Source of the DNA: DAOUFU01 sp034429275
GTDB lineage: Bacteria > Chloroflexota > Anaerolineae > Aggregatilineales > Aggregatilineaceae
DNA: 29,632 nucleotides
NCBI GenBank assembly: GCA_034429275.1
Contig: DAOUFU010000343.1
Location: 1 to 29,632, forward strand
Reading direction: 5' to 3'
The notes beneath the pieces are model-generated. The model did no database searches. It worked only from the letters and a program-made list of their open reading frames with translations, and was not told the origin of the DNA. Below are positions 14,509 to 23,244 of this stretch, in pieces. The position numbers and the translations under genes are program-made. How positions within the stretch are numbered: the stretch's first letter is position 1; the number at the start of each line of letters is the position of its first letter.

Positions 14509-14905
14509 GGGAATTTTTCCTATCCATAACACGGTGCAGTTACTGATTATCTTAGGCCGATTATCAGTCTTTTGCCATGCGATTCAGGTTGTGTGATACT
14601 TGGGGCGAAACTGATCTCCCTTAACGCGAGTGAGGGGCTGGCAGAGGCGCGGAGTAGGGTATGATGATGGGGCCTCGGTCTTTATCACTGCATGAGTATT
14701 CAGCTCTCTGGGGGAGACAGAACTTTGATTCCGACTCTGAATCCGAACCCGGCAATGGACTGACCGCATTGATATGTGCGCTGACTGTTCCCGGTGCTAG
14801 AAGTGTCTTGCTGTTGTATGGCTGCAAATGTTGCGCGCAGTGTTGATGGGTGCCCCGCCAGGGCACCCCGGAGATCAAAAGCCGGCGGGTGGTGATTGCA
14901 CCTGT
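14509..14905. other. Gene-free region with a possible promoter and structured leader
   Basis: Apart from the start regions of the flanking genes, I see no convincing gene here. TATGAT at 14660-14665 could be a -10 for the operon at 14906, but the -35 is poor. Hairpins follow: ATTCAG near 14699 with CTGAAT near 14740, and GGGTGCCC (14848-14855) with GGGCACCC (14861-14868) around a five-base loop. A 61-codon frame beginning at 14661 looks spurious. The direct repeat GATTATC occurs twice near 14545-14565. Confidence 0.4.
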
Positions 14906-16471
14906 ATGACGCGTGAATCTGGTCTGGCGGTGGCCAGAGAAAAGGCGGGATACTTGAAGGCAATGCTCCAGCGGTTGACCATACAGCGCCTGACTGTGGC
15001 GATCTTGTTCATCATGCTGTTTGCGATGGCGGCTCGCACGCCGGTTGACTCGGACACCTGGTGGCATATCCGCAGCGGGAGCTACATGGTGCACGAACGC
15101 ACGATCCTCACCAGCGATCCATTTTCGCACACGCGCAACGGCGCGGAATGGATCGATCATGGATGGGGCGCGCAGCTCGTGATCTATGGCCTCTACGAGT
15201 TATTTGGCGGCTCTACTGCTCCTGGCGACCCCGGCAATATCGGTTTGGGGCTGTATACTGCTGCCCTGGCTACATTGGGGATGTGGTTCATTTACCTGAT
15301 GTGCGATGGGACCGTATATGTCCGTGCATGGGCCGTGATCCTTGGCGTAGCGACTGCTGCGGTGTTTTGGTCGCCACGCCCGCAGATGTTTTCTTTTGTC
15401 CTGGGTGCTGTGGTACTGTATTTGCTGCATCTGTACAAGCGTCAGAAAACTGACTGGCTGTGGTTGATTCCGCCATTGATTGTAGTGTGGGCAAATTTGC
15501 ATGGCGGATTCGCTATCGGCTTCATCTTTCTTATTGGCTCAATTGCCGGTGAAATGCTCGGAAATCTGTTCAATGCTGATGATGCGCGCGTAGTCCCCTG
15601 GGCACGCCTGAAGAAAATGGTTTTGGTCACGATTGTTTCGGTTCCAATGGTGGCGTTGAATCCCCATGGGGTCGCCATGCTGAGTTATCCCTTCCGCACC
15701 GTCGGGATCGGCGCATTGCAGGATTTTGTTCAAGAGTGGACGTCACCCGATTTTCACGATCCGGTGGCGTGGCCCTTTGCGATCCTGCTGCTGGGCGTAC
15801 TGGCCTTTGCCGGATTGAGCAGCAAGCGCCTGGACTGGACCGATCTGGTTCTGGTGAGTGGAACTGCCATGATGGGTTTGATGGCGAGGCGGAATATCGC
15901 GGTGTTTGCAATCGCAGCCACCCCAATTTTTGCGCGTCACTTCAACCAATGGCTGACCGATCGCGGATGGCAAATACGCCCCATGACGCGCGTTCGGGGA
16001 GCGCGCATGTGGCTCAACTGGACGATCTTGCTGGTAATCATTATTGCGGCAGTGTTCAAGGTAGTCTACGCACTCAACCGCGAAACGGTGCGCAAGGCTC
16101 AGGAATCGCTGTTGCCAGTTGAACTGGCTACCTATCTCAATGAAAGTCCACCGCCTGGCTTGATGTTCAACTCGTATAACTGGGGCGGATACCTGATGTT
16201 CGCTGCGCCCAATGTGCCTGTGTTTATTGACGGGCGAACCGATCTTTATGACGATGCATTTGTGCGCGAATATATGGACATCACCCGGCTTCGCAAAGGG
16301 TGGAAAGAGAAATTGGCGGCGCAGGATATCGGATTTGTCGCTATAGAAAATGAGAGCTTGCTGGCGGCCATGCTGCGCGAACAACCTGAACAATGGCGCG
16401 AGCAGGTTTTTGATGATGGTGTTTCATCGCTGTTTGTGCGTGTTGTGAGCGAAGAAGCGACCAATGAGTGA
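14906..16471 (+). CDS. GT-C-fold-like multi-span membrane protein (first gene of glycosyltransferase operon)
   Basis: I use ATG 14906; starts at 14954 (TTG) or 14963 (ATG) are also possible and none has a perfect site. The product of about 521 residues has ten or more hydrophobic segments. After the first span comes 'TPVDSDTWWHIRSG', an acidic loop like that of GT-C glycosyltransferases of the dolichol-phosphate-mannose or ArnT type. Such enzymes use lipid-linked sugars at the outer face of the membrane. The C-terminus has a soluble portion ('FIDGRTDLYDDAFVREYMDITR') typical of this Chloroflexi-type group. It overlaps the next gene by eight bases. Confidence 0.72.
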   Translation: MTRESGLAVAREKAGYLKAMLQRLTIQRLTVAILFIMLFAMAARTPVDSDTWWHIRSGSYMVHERTILTSDPFSHTRNGAEWIDHGWGAQLVIYGLYELFGGSTAPGDPGNIGLGLYTAALATLGMWFIYLMCDGTVYVRAWAVILGVATAAVFWSPRPQMFSFVLGAVVLYLLHLYKRQKTDWLWLIPPLIVVWANLHGGFAIGFIFLIGSIAGEMLGNLFNADDARVVPWARLKKMVLVTIVSVPMVALNPHGVAMLSYPFRTVGIGALQDFVQEWTSPDFHDPVAWPFAILLLGVLAFAGLSSKRLDWTDLVLVSGTAMMGLMARRNIAVFAIAATPIFARHFNQWLTDRGWQIRPMTRVRGARMWLNWTILLVIIIAAVFKVVYALNRETVRKAQESLLPVELATYLNESPPPGLMFNSYNWGGYLMFAAPNVPVFIDGRTDLYDDAFVREYMDITRLRKGWKEKLAAQDIGFVAIENESLLAAMLREQPEQWREQVFDDGVSSLFVRVVSEEATNE

Positions 16472-17789
16472 GTTTAGGGCGTCGCGCCAGCTTCCTACCC
16501 TGTCGATCCTGCTGCTGGATTTTCGGCTGCTGCTTGCACTCTTTGTCGGGTTCAGGCTGATGCTGGCCATGGTTTATCAGCCCTATACCTTTGAAGCGTA
16601 CAGACTCCAGGATGGCGTATTAGTCCGGGAAACTTTCGAGCGTGGGCTAAGCGCGTTCGGCGATTTCCAGTACTATTTCCAATTCGCTGAGGTTGTGCAC
16701 GAGGGGAATCTGCCCTATCGCGATTGGTGGTTTGAGTTTCCACCCGTGTGGATTTCGCTTTTCTCCGGGCTGTACGAGCTGCTCGATCAGGTCAGCTCAG
16801 TGACTTTCCAGGTGTGGGCGCGGGCGCTGGGCCTGATCCTGTTGGTATTCGACATTGGCAACCTCTATTTGCTGAGGCGGCTAGCCACGCGGATGTATGA
16901 TCCGCGTTCGGCGATGGCCCTGGCCTGGATATACGCCCTGTTGGGCGCGCCGGTCATTTTTTCCTGGTGGAATTTCGAACCGATAGTGTTGTTCACTATG
17001 CTGCTGAGCCTCACGTGCTTGTTAGAGGGACGTGATGGGTCGTCCGCATTGGCAACGATAGTGGGCACATTGACTAAATACATCCCGATACTGATTCTGC
17101 CCATGGTGTGGAAGTTCTATGATCGCCGCCGTGCGCTGCGGTACACGGCGATCACTGGGGCAGGTGTGGCAGTTGTACTTCTAGCCCTGGTTGCGTGGGG
17201 TGGCAAAATGGCCACAGCATCGTTGGCTTCTCAGTTTGCCAAGGCCTCGTACCAGACGGTGTGGGCGTTGATCGATGGCAATATGCGCACGGGGAGTTTC
17301 CCAGGACCGCAGACACGCTTTGATGCCGACAATGCTTTCGAACCTTATGGCAATTCCCCGACAATCCCTCTCGTGATCCGCAGCTTTCCATTCGTAGTGG
17401 TGGGCCTGTACCTGTTCATGCGGCGAATGCGCCGTGATGATCATACATTGGTGGCTTTCTTTACCTTGACCATTGTGCTTTTTTTCCTATGGGCGCATGG
17501 ATGGAGCGTCCAGTGGGTATTGATCCTTATGCCCCTGCTTCTGCTCAATTTCCCGACACGTGCAGGCGTGCTGACTGTGTTGATGCTCACTCTGATCGGC
17601 TTTGTCGAATACCCTAACCTGTTCATGCGCACGGCAGCGACTGATGGGGAGATTACCGGGGGATTAGTTGCTCCTTATGTGTTGATGGTGATTCTGCGCA
17701 CAACGATTCTTGTTGCGGTGGCGACAGCATTGTTCCGGCGGTTGATCCCTGGCACAGATGATCATGCCGCGAACGACCCGGTCGATTGA
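16464..17789 (+). CDS. GT87/DUF2029-like membrane glycosyltransferase
   Basis: The 441-residue protein has about ten membrane segments. It shows GT87/DUF2029-type landmarks: 'FQYYFQFAEVVHEGNLPYRDWWFEFPPVW' in the first third, 'SWWNFEPIV' in the middle, and 'LTKYIPILILPMVWKFYDRRRALRY', where a K-Y/F/W-x-P loop recurs in this family. The family adds mannose or arabinose-type sugars from a polyprenyl donor on the outer membrane leaflet in actinobacteria; the donor here is unknown. It overlaps the preceding gene by eight bases, and the following gene starts within or just after its end, so the operon is tight. Confidence 0.78.
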   Translation: MSEFRASRQLPTLSILLLDFRLLLALFVGFRLMLAMVYQPYTFEAYRLQDGVLVRETFERGLSAFGDFQYYFQFAEVVHEGNLPYRDWWFEFPPVWISLFSGLYELLDQVSSVTFQVWARALGLILLVFDIGNLYLLRRLATRMYDPRSAMALAWIYALLGAPVIFSWWNFEPIVLFTMLLSLTCLLEGRDGSSALATIVGTLTKYIPILILPMVWKFYDRRRALRYTAITGAGVAVVLLALVAWGGKMATASLASQFAKASYQTVWALIDGNMRTGSFPGPQTRFDADNAFEPYGNSPTIPLVIRSFPFVVVGLYLFMRRMRRDDHTLVAFFTLTIVLFFLWAHGWSVQWVLILMPLLLLNFPTRAGVLTVLMLTLIGFVEYPNLFMRTAATDGEITGGLVAPYVLMVILRTTILVAVATALFRRLIPGTDDHAANDPVD

Positions 17790-17796
17790 TGGCGGA

Positions 17797-19422
17797 ATGA
17801 GAGGTCGGGCAGTGGGTGATGGGCAGCATACTCTACGCCATGGGCCAGGACGCCGCGCTTTTCTGGTCGTTTTTGCCCTTGCGTTGGGGTGGGGTGCGCT
17901 GCTGGCTGTCGCAATTCGCCAGCCAGGGTATACCGATGCCTACTATTACTTTAATGCCGCTCAGCGGTGGGTACAGGGCGACGGCTTGACTGATGCTGCT
18001 CTCTGGGTGTACATCAATGCGCCGGACAGCCTGCCGGGGCCAAGCCACACTTACTGGATGCCGCTTGAGTCCCTGGTGGTCGGGGTCAGTATGTGGTTCT
18101 ACGGTGCGCATTTTGGTGCGGCGCAGATTCCCTCCGTATTGTTCTTCTCCGGGTTGGTGACTTTGGCCTTCTGGATCGGGGGGCGCGTAGGTGAAAATGC
18201 ACGTACGGCCTGGCTGTCGGCCCTGCTGGTGTTGTTCAGCGGCTTGTTCACTCCCTTTTGGACGACAACTGACACCTTTGCACTGTATGGCCTGGCGGGT
18301 GCCGGGGCGTTAGCGGTCATGGGCCTGGGGCGTGCCAATGGGCAAGTCCGCTGGTTTTTGCTTGGCGGCGTCTTATGCGCCTTCGGGCACCTGGCACGAG
18401 CGGATGGCTTGCTGCTGCTTGCAGTATTGTACCTGGTGATCTGGTGGCCGCACGCACCCTGGGTCGAATCCCGACGATCCTGGCGATGGCGACTCTGGCT
18501 GACGCTGGTGACGTCGACGGCGTACTTTGTGGTGATGTTGCCCTGGTTCGTCCGCATGGTGGATCAGACTGGCAGCCCGCTGCCCGCTGCGGGACTGCAA
18601 ACGGTGTGGCTGCGCGGTTACGATGAGCTGGTGAGTTATCCCCCCAACGCTAACGCGGCGGATTTCTTCGCGTGGGGGGCACAGAATATCCTTCGCTCGC
18701 GGTGGGAAGCGCTGATCACCAACCTGGGAACATTCATTGCTGTTGAGACGTGGGTGGTTTTGGGTCCATTAGTGATTCTAGCGTTGTGGATGCGCCGCCG
18801 GGATCCGTTTGTGCTGGGAGTCGTGATCTACGGAATCGCGCTGCATCTGGTCATGACCCTTGTGTTTGCTTACCCTGGCTACCGGGGAGGATTATTCCAT
18901 TCGTCAGCGGCACTGCTGCCCTTTTGGGCGAGTTTCGCCGTTGTGGGGCTGGATTCCGCAGTCGAGTGGATTGGCAGGCGGCGGCGCTGGCGGGTGTGGC
19001 AGGCCAGGCGTGTATTCGGTGGGGCGGCTGTTGTCATGGCTGCAGCCATTAGCATGAGCATGGCGGTCGCGCGCATTCCAAAACTGAACGAAAATGGCAC
19101 CTTTTACGTGGACTGGACTGCCGACCTACCAGCAGAGGCGGTTGTCGTGGTGAATGATCCGCCGGCCCTGTACTATCACACCGGCCTTGCAGGGGTAGTG
19201 GTACCTCAGGCAGACCCGGACGTCGTGCTGGAGCTTGCGGAGCGGTATGGGGTGACGCACTTGCTGCTAGACCATAACCGTACCGAGCCATTCGCCGGAC
19301 TGTTTTCGGGGGAAGATCAGCGGCCTTTTCTACGTCTGTTGCGTCATGAGCAGGGCAGAACAGATCACCCTGCCGATGAGTACCGGCTGTTTGAGATCGT
19401 TACAGCGGAGAAAGCGCCATGA
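17797..19422 (+). CDS. GT-C-fold-like membrane protein (third gene of the operon)
   Basis: The frame is open from 17758, but ATG 17797, eight bases after the previous stop, has a GGCGG element near it; the choice is uncertain. The protein of about 541 residues has about ten membrane segments. Its N-terminal periplasmic-like loop 'GYTDAYYYFNAAQRWVQGDG' is typical of GT-C mannosyltransferase-like proteins. It ends in a soluble C-terminal domain (about the last 110 residues, 'NENGTFYVDWTADLP...'). It couples to the next gene by a four-base overlap (ATGA at 19419-19422). I cannot assign a donor sugar. Confidence 0.72.
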   Translation: MRGRAVGDGQHTLRHGPGRRAFLVVFALALGWGALLAVAIRQPGYTDAYYYFNAAQRWVQGDGLTDAALWVYINAPDSLPGPSHTYWMPLESLVVGVSMWFYGAHFGAAQIPSVLFFSGLVTLAFWIGGRVGENARTAWLSALLVLFSGLFTPFWTTTDTFALYGLAGAGALAVMGLGRANGQVRWFLLGGVLCAFGHLARADGLLLLAVLYLVIWWPHAPWVESRRSWRWRLWLTLVTSTAYFVVMLPWFVRMVDQTGSPLPAAGLQTVWLRGYDELVSYPPNANAADFFAWGAQNILRSRWEALITNLGTFIAVETWVVLGPLVILALWMRRRDPFVLGVVIYGIALHLVMTLVFAYPGYRGGLFHSSAALLPFWASFAVVGLDSAVEWIGRRRRWRVWQARRVFGGAAVVMAAAISMSMAVARIPKLNENGTFYVDWTADLPAEAVVVVNDPPALYYHTGLAGVVVPQADPDVVLELAERYGVTHLLLDHNRTEPFAGLFSGEDQRPFLRLLRHEQGRTDHPADEYRLFEIVTAEKAP

Positions 19423-21014
19423 AGTTCCTGCGTTGGCGGCGCGATGTGGTGATAGGTGTGGTTGCCGGGCTGGTGGTGATCTTGTTTGTCATGGCGGCGG
19501 CCTCCATGCACAAAGTGGGCTTCCCCCTGGATGACGCATGGATTCACCAGACCTATGCACGCAACCTTGCAGAACATGGTCAATGGGCATTTTTCCCTGG
19601 AGAGTCCAGCGCGGCAAGTACCTCCCCACTCTATACTGTAGTCCTGGCGCTGGGACGCGTGTTGAGAATCCCGTTTTTTATCTGGACATTTGGAATCGGC
19701 GCGTTGAGCCTGGCGGCAGCGGGATGGATCGGCGCACGACTAGCGGAGCGCTTGTTCTCCAACCTTGTCCCGGCACGGGTGGGGTGGTGGACCGGGCTGG
19801 CACTGGTTACCACCTGGCACCTGGGTTGGGCGGCGGCATCGGGTATGGAAACGATGTTGTTCGCCACGCTGTCGCTGGGGATAGTGCTGCTTGCATGGCA
19901 GGATTCCTCGCACCACCTCTGGATAAATGCTCGTCAGGGGTTTGTGCTGGGCGTGGCTGGTGCGCTGCTCACGCTGACGCGCCCGGAAGGGGTAGGGCTG
20001 GTGGCCTTGACCTGGGCGGCTCTGGCTTTAGAGCGATTCCAGGCCGATCGGCGGGAACATTGGCGAACCTGGACCATCTGGTCTGGAGCCGTGTTTACTG
20101 GCTGGCTGGTGGGAGTTCTGCCCTACCTTATGCTCAACTACCATATCGAAGGCACACTGCTGCCGAATACATCGGCGGCAAAGCAGGCGGAATACGCGAG
20201 TCTGCTCGATCTGCCGTTATGGGAGCGATATGTTCGCCTGCTTCTGCCGATTCTGGTGGGTGGCCAGTTTCTGTTGCTGCCGGGGGCAGTGATCGGCATT
20301 GCGTCAGCAGTGAGGCGTGCGCTGCGTTCTTCAGTGCGGTGGTCAGTCTTGCTGCCGGCGGCATGGGCCGTGATGAATCTCTCAGCGTACGCGCTGCGGT
20401 TGCCTGCATCCTACCAGCACGGGCGCTATGTGATGCCGGTCTTGCCCCATCTTCTGTTGTATGCAGTGGGCGGGATGCTGATTATGCTGCGGGCTGCGCG
20501 TCATCGACCCTGGCAGCGGATAGTGGCGCGTACGTTGGCGCTTTCTACCGTGGGGGTGATGGGGGCGTTCCTGATATTGGGCGCGCGGCAATATGGCCGC
20601 GATGTGCGGATCATTAATACCGAAATGGTGGACTCCGCCCATTGGTTGGCTCGTAATGTGCCACCGGATGACCTGCTGGCGGTGCATGACATCGGTGCAG
20701 TAGGGTATTATGCACCGCGTCCTATTCTTGACCTGGCAGGCCTGGTCAGCCCAGAGATAGTGCCGCTGATGGGAGACCGGGAGTCGTTGATGCGGTTGAT
20801 GTGTGAGCGCGGTGTGGTCTACCTGATGGTGTTCCCCGATCAACGCCCGGCAAAGGCAGATGATCCTCGATTGGGAAATGAGTGGGAGACAGATCCCAAA
20901 AGCGGTAAGCGTGTGGTCAAACCGCTTTATCACTCAAGTGCTCCCTATGTGGTGGCCGAAGGTGGCGACAACATGATGGTCTATCGAATGATGTGGAGAC
21001 CAGATTGTCAATGA
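19419..21014 (+). CDS. GT-C-fold-like membrane protein with LDDAW motif (last gene of the operon)
   Basis: The 531-residue protein begins with a short cytoplasmic tail, one membrane span and 'FPLDDAWIHQTYARNLAEHGQW', a D-D loop that fits the catalytic region of protein-mannosyltransferase/ArnT-like GT-C enzymes. About ten more spans follow. A soluble C-terminal part ('RPILDLAGLVSPEIVPLMGDRE') is similar in design to the preceding protein. The start overlaps the previous stop by four bases and has GGAG upstream. All four proteins share architecture with little sequence identity, which suggests divergent paralogues working on one glycan or glycoprotein. Confidence 0.72.
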   Translation: MKFLRWRRDVVIGVVAGLVVILFVMAAASMHKVGFPLDDAWIHQTYARNLAEHGQWAFFPGESSAASTSPLYTVVLALGRVLRIPFFIWTFGIGALSLAAAGWIGARLAERLFSNLVPARVGWWTGLALVTTWHLGWAAASGMETMLFATLSLGIVLLAWQDSSHHLWINARQGFVLGVAGALLTLTRPEGVGLVALTWAALALERFQADRREHWRTWTIWSGAVFTGWLVGVLPYLMLNYHIEGTLLPNTSAAKQAEYASLLDLPLWERYVRLLLPILVGGQFLLLPGAVIGIASAVRRALRSSVRWSVLLPAAWAVMNLSAYALRLPASYQHGRYVMPVLPHLLLYAVGGMLIMLRAARHRPWQRIVARTLALSTVGVMGAFLILGARQYGRDVRIINTEMVDSAHWLARNVPPDDLLAVHDIGAVGYYAPRPILDLAGLVSPEIVPLMGDRESLMRLMCERGVVYLMVFPDQRPAKADDPRLGNEWETDPKSGKRVVKPLYHSSAPYVVAEGGDNMMVYRMMWRPDCQ

Positions 21015-21075
21015 GTGGGATGCGGTGTTCATTTATGGAAAAGTCATGATTCATTAATTGTTACAGTGTTTATTC

Positions 21076-21105
21076 TTGCTGGGCGATTCACACCTATGGT
21101 ATACT
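21076..21105 (+). promoter_or_regulatory. Promoter of the response-regulator gene
   Basis: TTGCTG (21076-21081), an 18-base spacer and TATACT (21100-21105), with a TG extension at 21097-21098 (TGGTATACT), form a good extended -10 promoter. Transcription near 21112 would exclude an upstream reading-frame start at 21058. Confidence 0.6.
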
Positions 21106-21168
21106 CGCTTTGGGGAGTACTATCAAGGTGGAGAAAGTTTCAAGTCAGGATTGAGGTCGAAGACCAGT

Positions 21169-21897
21169 ATGGATGGTGAATGGGCATCATCACCTCGGCG
21201 GCCAATACGTGTGGTCGTGGTTGACGATCACCCGGTGTTTCGTCAGGGACTGTGTGACGTTTTCAAATCGGCAGATGATATCCAGGTGATTGCAGAAGGC
21301 GCGAATGGGGAAGAGGCTTTGCGCCTGGTCCGTGCTCTGCAGCCTGATGTATTGTTGCTCGATATCAATTTGCCGGGGATCAACGGTTTGCAGGTAACCA
21401 GCCGGCTCAAGATTGATCATTCAGCCACTGCCATTATCCTCCTGACCGCGTATGATGATATGGAGCAGGTGCTCCACGCAATGCGTTCCGGAGGGGCAGC
21501 CTATTGCCCGAAGGATGTCGAGCCAGACACGATTGTTGACGTAGTGCGCAAAGTGGCGAACGGCTATTTTGTGGTAGGTGATCAGACTTTCGACCGGGAC
21601 AGCCTCAAAGAATGGCTAGATGCGGGCGTCGAAGCAGCAACTGGTCCATATATGGTTGATCTGAATGAGCATTTTGTGCCGCTCAGCCCACGCGAAATGG
21701 AGATTCTCCAATTCGTGACGCAGGGGAAAAGCAACAAAGAGATCGCCAGTTCACTCGACATCAGCCATCAAACTGTCAAAAACCATATGACCTCTATTCT
21801 CAAAAAGCTGGATGTGCGCGATCGTACTCAGGCAGCAGTGTATGCGTTGAAGCGAGGCTGGGTTCGCGCGCAGAGTCAAGACGAAGACTCCCAGTAA
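21169..21897 (+). CDS. NarL/FixJ-type response regulator
   Basis: I place the start at ATG 21169 (MDGEWASS), because the promoter ending at 21105 rules out an earlier one; GAGG sits twelve bases upstream. The 242-residue protein has a receiver domain ('VVVVDDHPVFRQG', phospho-acceptor Asp65 in LLLDINLPG, Thr in 'LLTAYDD', Lys in 'CPKDVEPD'). A LuxR-type helix-turn-helix is near the C-terminus ('LSPREMEILQFVTQGKSNKEIASSLDISHQTVKNHMTS'). This is the typical NarL layout, so it should bind DNA as a phosphorylated dimer. The histidine-kinase gene starts 89 bases downstream, and the Tad pilus operon follows. Confidence 0.93.
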   Translation: MDGEWASSPRRPIRVVVVDDHPVFRQGLCDVFKSADDIQVIAEGANGEEALRLVRALQPDVLLLDINLPGINGLQVTSRLKIDHSATAIILLTAYDDMEQVLHAMRSGGAAYCPKDVEPDTIVDVVRKVANGYFVVGDQTFDRDSLKEWLDAGVEAATGPYMVDLNEHFVPLSPREMEILQFVTQGKSNKEIASSLDISHQTVKNHMTSILKKLDVRDRTQAAVYALKRGWVRAQSQDEDSQ

Positions 21898-21986
21898 CTC
21901 GCAAGCAGATATCGCAGGCCGCATGGTGAGAGGCGGCATCGGTGTTTTTTATGCCAGGATAAGCGGAACAGCGAGAGGCGAAGAAC

Positions 21987-23075
21987 ATGGGCCAGGGTGC
22001 AGCGACTTCGATGGAAGACCTGCTGGCGGAGTTCCTGTCTGAACACAAGCAGCTCAAGGCACGGTTGAAAGAAAACCAGCAGCTCATCGAGCAGAGCCAG
22101 CTCGAAGTGGACCGTATGCGCGAGCGCAACATCGCGATCACCTCACAATTGCGGCGGGTGGAGGAGAACTTCGAGACCATTCCGCGTCCCGATATCAAGG
22201 TGGCCTATGATGACGCGATGGAAGCGAAAACCCGCCTGTTAACCATGCAAGGGCAGTTGGAAAAGCTGCGCGGTAACCAGGAGGAACTGCAATATTTTGA
22301 GCAGCTCATCGGACGCATGGTTTCTGTGGTTCAGCGGCTGGTTCCTCAGGCGCTAAGTCCGTCCATCGGGCCAGGAATGGAAGAGCTTGGGCAAATGGGG
22401 CAACTCGACCAGGGGAACCTGTCTACCCAGGCGATTGTGCGTATTGTCGAAGCCCAGGAAGACGAGCGCCAACGGCTGGCCCGGCAAATGCATGATGGGC
22501 CGGCGCAGTCGCTCACCAACTTCATCCTGCAAGCCGAAATTTGCCAGCGCCTCTTTGAGATGGACAAACAGCGCGCCCAGGAAGAACTGAACAACCTGAA
22601 GACAGCGGCCAGTTCTACGTTCCAAAAAGTGCGCGACTTTATCTTCGATCTGCGGCCCATGATGCTGGATGACCTGGGGTTGGTCCCGACTATCCGGCGG
22701 TATATCGATGCCTTTCAAGAGAAGACATCGATCGACTGCCAGCTTAACATCCTGGGGGATGAACGCCGCTTGCAGAGCCACATCGAGGTGATGATGTTCC
22801 GCGCCATTCAGACTGTAATGGGCAACGCGCGCGACCAATTTGGATCGAAGTCAATTACGATTGTGCTGGATGTTGGGCCGGAGCGTCTGAAAGCTACGCT
22901 GGAACTGGATGGACGATCTTTCGATGCGGAAGCCGTATTTTCGCATGAAGGTGAAGATACATATGGGTTCCGTACACTGCGAGAACGCATTGAACTGATC
23001 GGTGGCACGCTAGATATTTCCAGTTCGGATGAGCAGGGAAATCGCTTTGTGATTGTGCTGCCCGCGTATGGATAG
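21987..23075 (+). CDS. DegS-like histidine kinase with degenerate ATPase features
   Basis: The 362-residue protein lacks membrane spans. Residues about 15-110 form a coiled coil ('LSEHKQLKARLKENQQLIEQ' and on). A HisKA_3 dimerisation region has phospho-acceptor His169 in 'RLARQMHDGPAQSL'. The HATPase domain is unusual: where the N-box normally reads Q-E-A-L-x-N, this has QTVMGN (residues 275-280), so the usual Glu is Thr276 while Asn280 remains. The G1 box is DGRSFD (308-313) instead of D-x-G-x-G. A G2-like 'YGFRTLRERIELIGG' is retained. It may therefore be a weak kinase or mainly a phosphatase. GAGG upstream supports the ATG. It is cytoplasmic, like DegS. Confidence 0.85.
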   Translation: MGQGAATSMEDLLAEFLSEHKQLKARLKENQQLIEQSQLEVDRMRERNIAITSQLRRVEENFETIPRPDIKVAYDDAMEAKTRLLTMQGQLEKLRGNQEELQYFEQLIGRMVSVVQRLVPQALSPSIGPGMEELGQMGQLDQGNLSTQAIVRIVEAQEDERQRLARQMHDGPAQSLTNFILQAEICQRLFEMDKQRAQEELNNLKTAASSTFQKVRDFIFDLRPMMLDDLGLVPTIRRYIDAFQEKTSIDCQLNILGDERRLQSHIEVMMFRAIQTVMGNARDQFGSKSITIVLDVGPERLKATLELDGRSFDAEAVFSHEGEDTYGFRTLRERIELIGGTLDISSSDEQGNRFVIVLPAYG

Positions 23076-23122
23076 CATAAGTGCAGGGACATTCCTGTGT
23101 CGTGATGGGCAGGCAGAGGGGT

Positions 23123-23164
23123 AGACGTTCCGGTTGTGTTTTTATAACGTCTGGGCCGAACGTC
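23123..23164. repeat. Mutually exclusive inverted repeats upstream of the Tad operon
   Basis: AGACGTT (23123-23129) can pair perfectly with AACGTCT (23146-23152). Its GACGTTC extension (23124-23130) can instead pair with GAACGTC (23158-23164). The ACGT core therefore occurs three times. It could be a regulatory switch or a protein site. Confidence 0.5.
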
Positions 23165-23168
23165 CTGT

Positions 23169-23196
23169 TTGCGTAAACAACGCATCGGAATACACT
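23169..23196 (+). promoter_or_regulatory. Weak putative promoter of the Tad operon
   Basis: TTGCGT (23169-23174), a 16-base spacer and TACACT (23191-23196) are the best match I see upstream of cpaB. Both boxes are moderate and the -35 is poor. Confidence 0.3.
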
Positions 23197-23230
23197 AGGT
23201 AGTATTGATATCGGCACCTCAGAAAGTTGA

Positions 23231-23244
23231 GTGATCAATCTCAC
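23231..23244 (+). promoter_or_regulatory. CRP/FNR-like dyad upstream of cpaB
   Basis: GTGA (23231-23234) and TCAC (23241-23244) flank a six-base spacer, the half-site arrangement of CRP-family operators (TGTGA-N6-TCACA). The outermost bases (A and G here) do not match, so the evidence is modest. Confidence 0.35.

Noticed and set aside
14661..14846. A 61-codon frame upstream of the GT-C operon
   Set aside because: It has no ribosome-binding site or recognisable composition, and it overlaps the structured leader region.
18451..18472. GGGTCGAATCCC, resembling a tRNA T arm
   Set aside because: It is within a coding region of the GT-C operon and has no flanking cloverleaf.
21058..21168. An upstream extension of the response regulator frame
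   Set aside because: The extended -10 promoter ending at 21105 would place its start inside or before the promoter; the ATG at 21169 fits better.
21917..21950. A possible terminator after the response-regulator gene (GCCGC/GCGGC with a later T-run)
   Set aside because: The stem is short with a ten-base loop, and the T-run is about eight bases away from it, so it is too weak to call.
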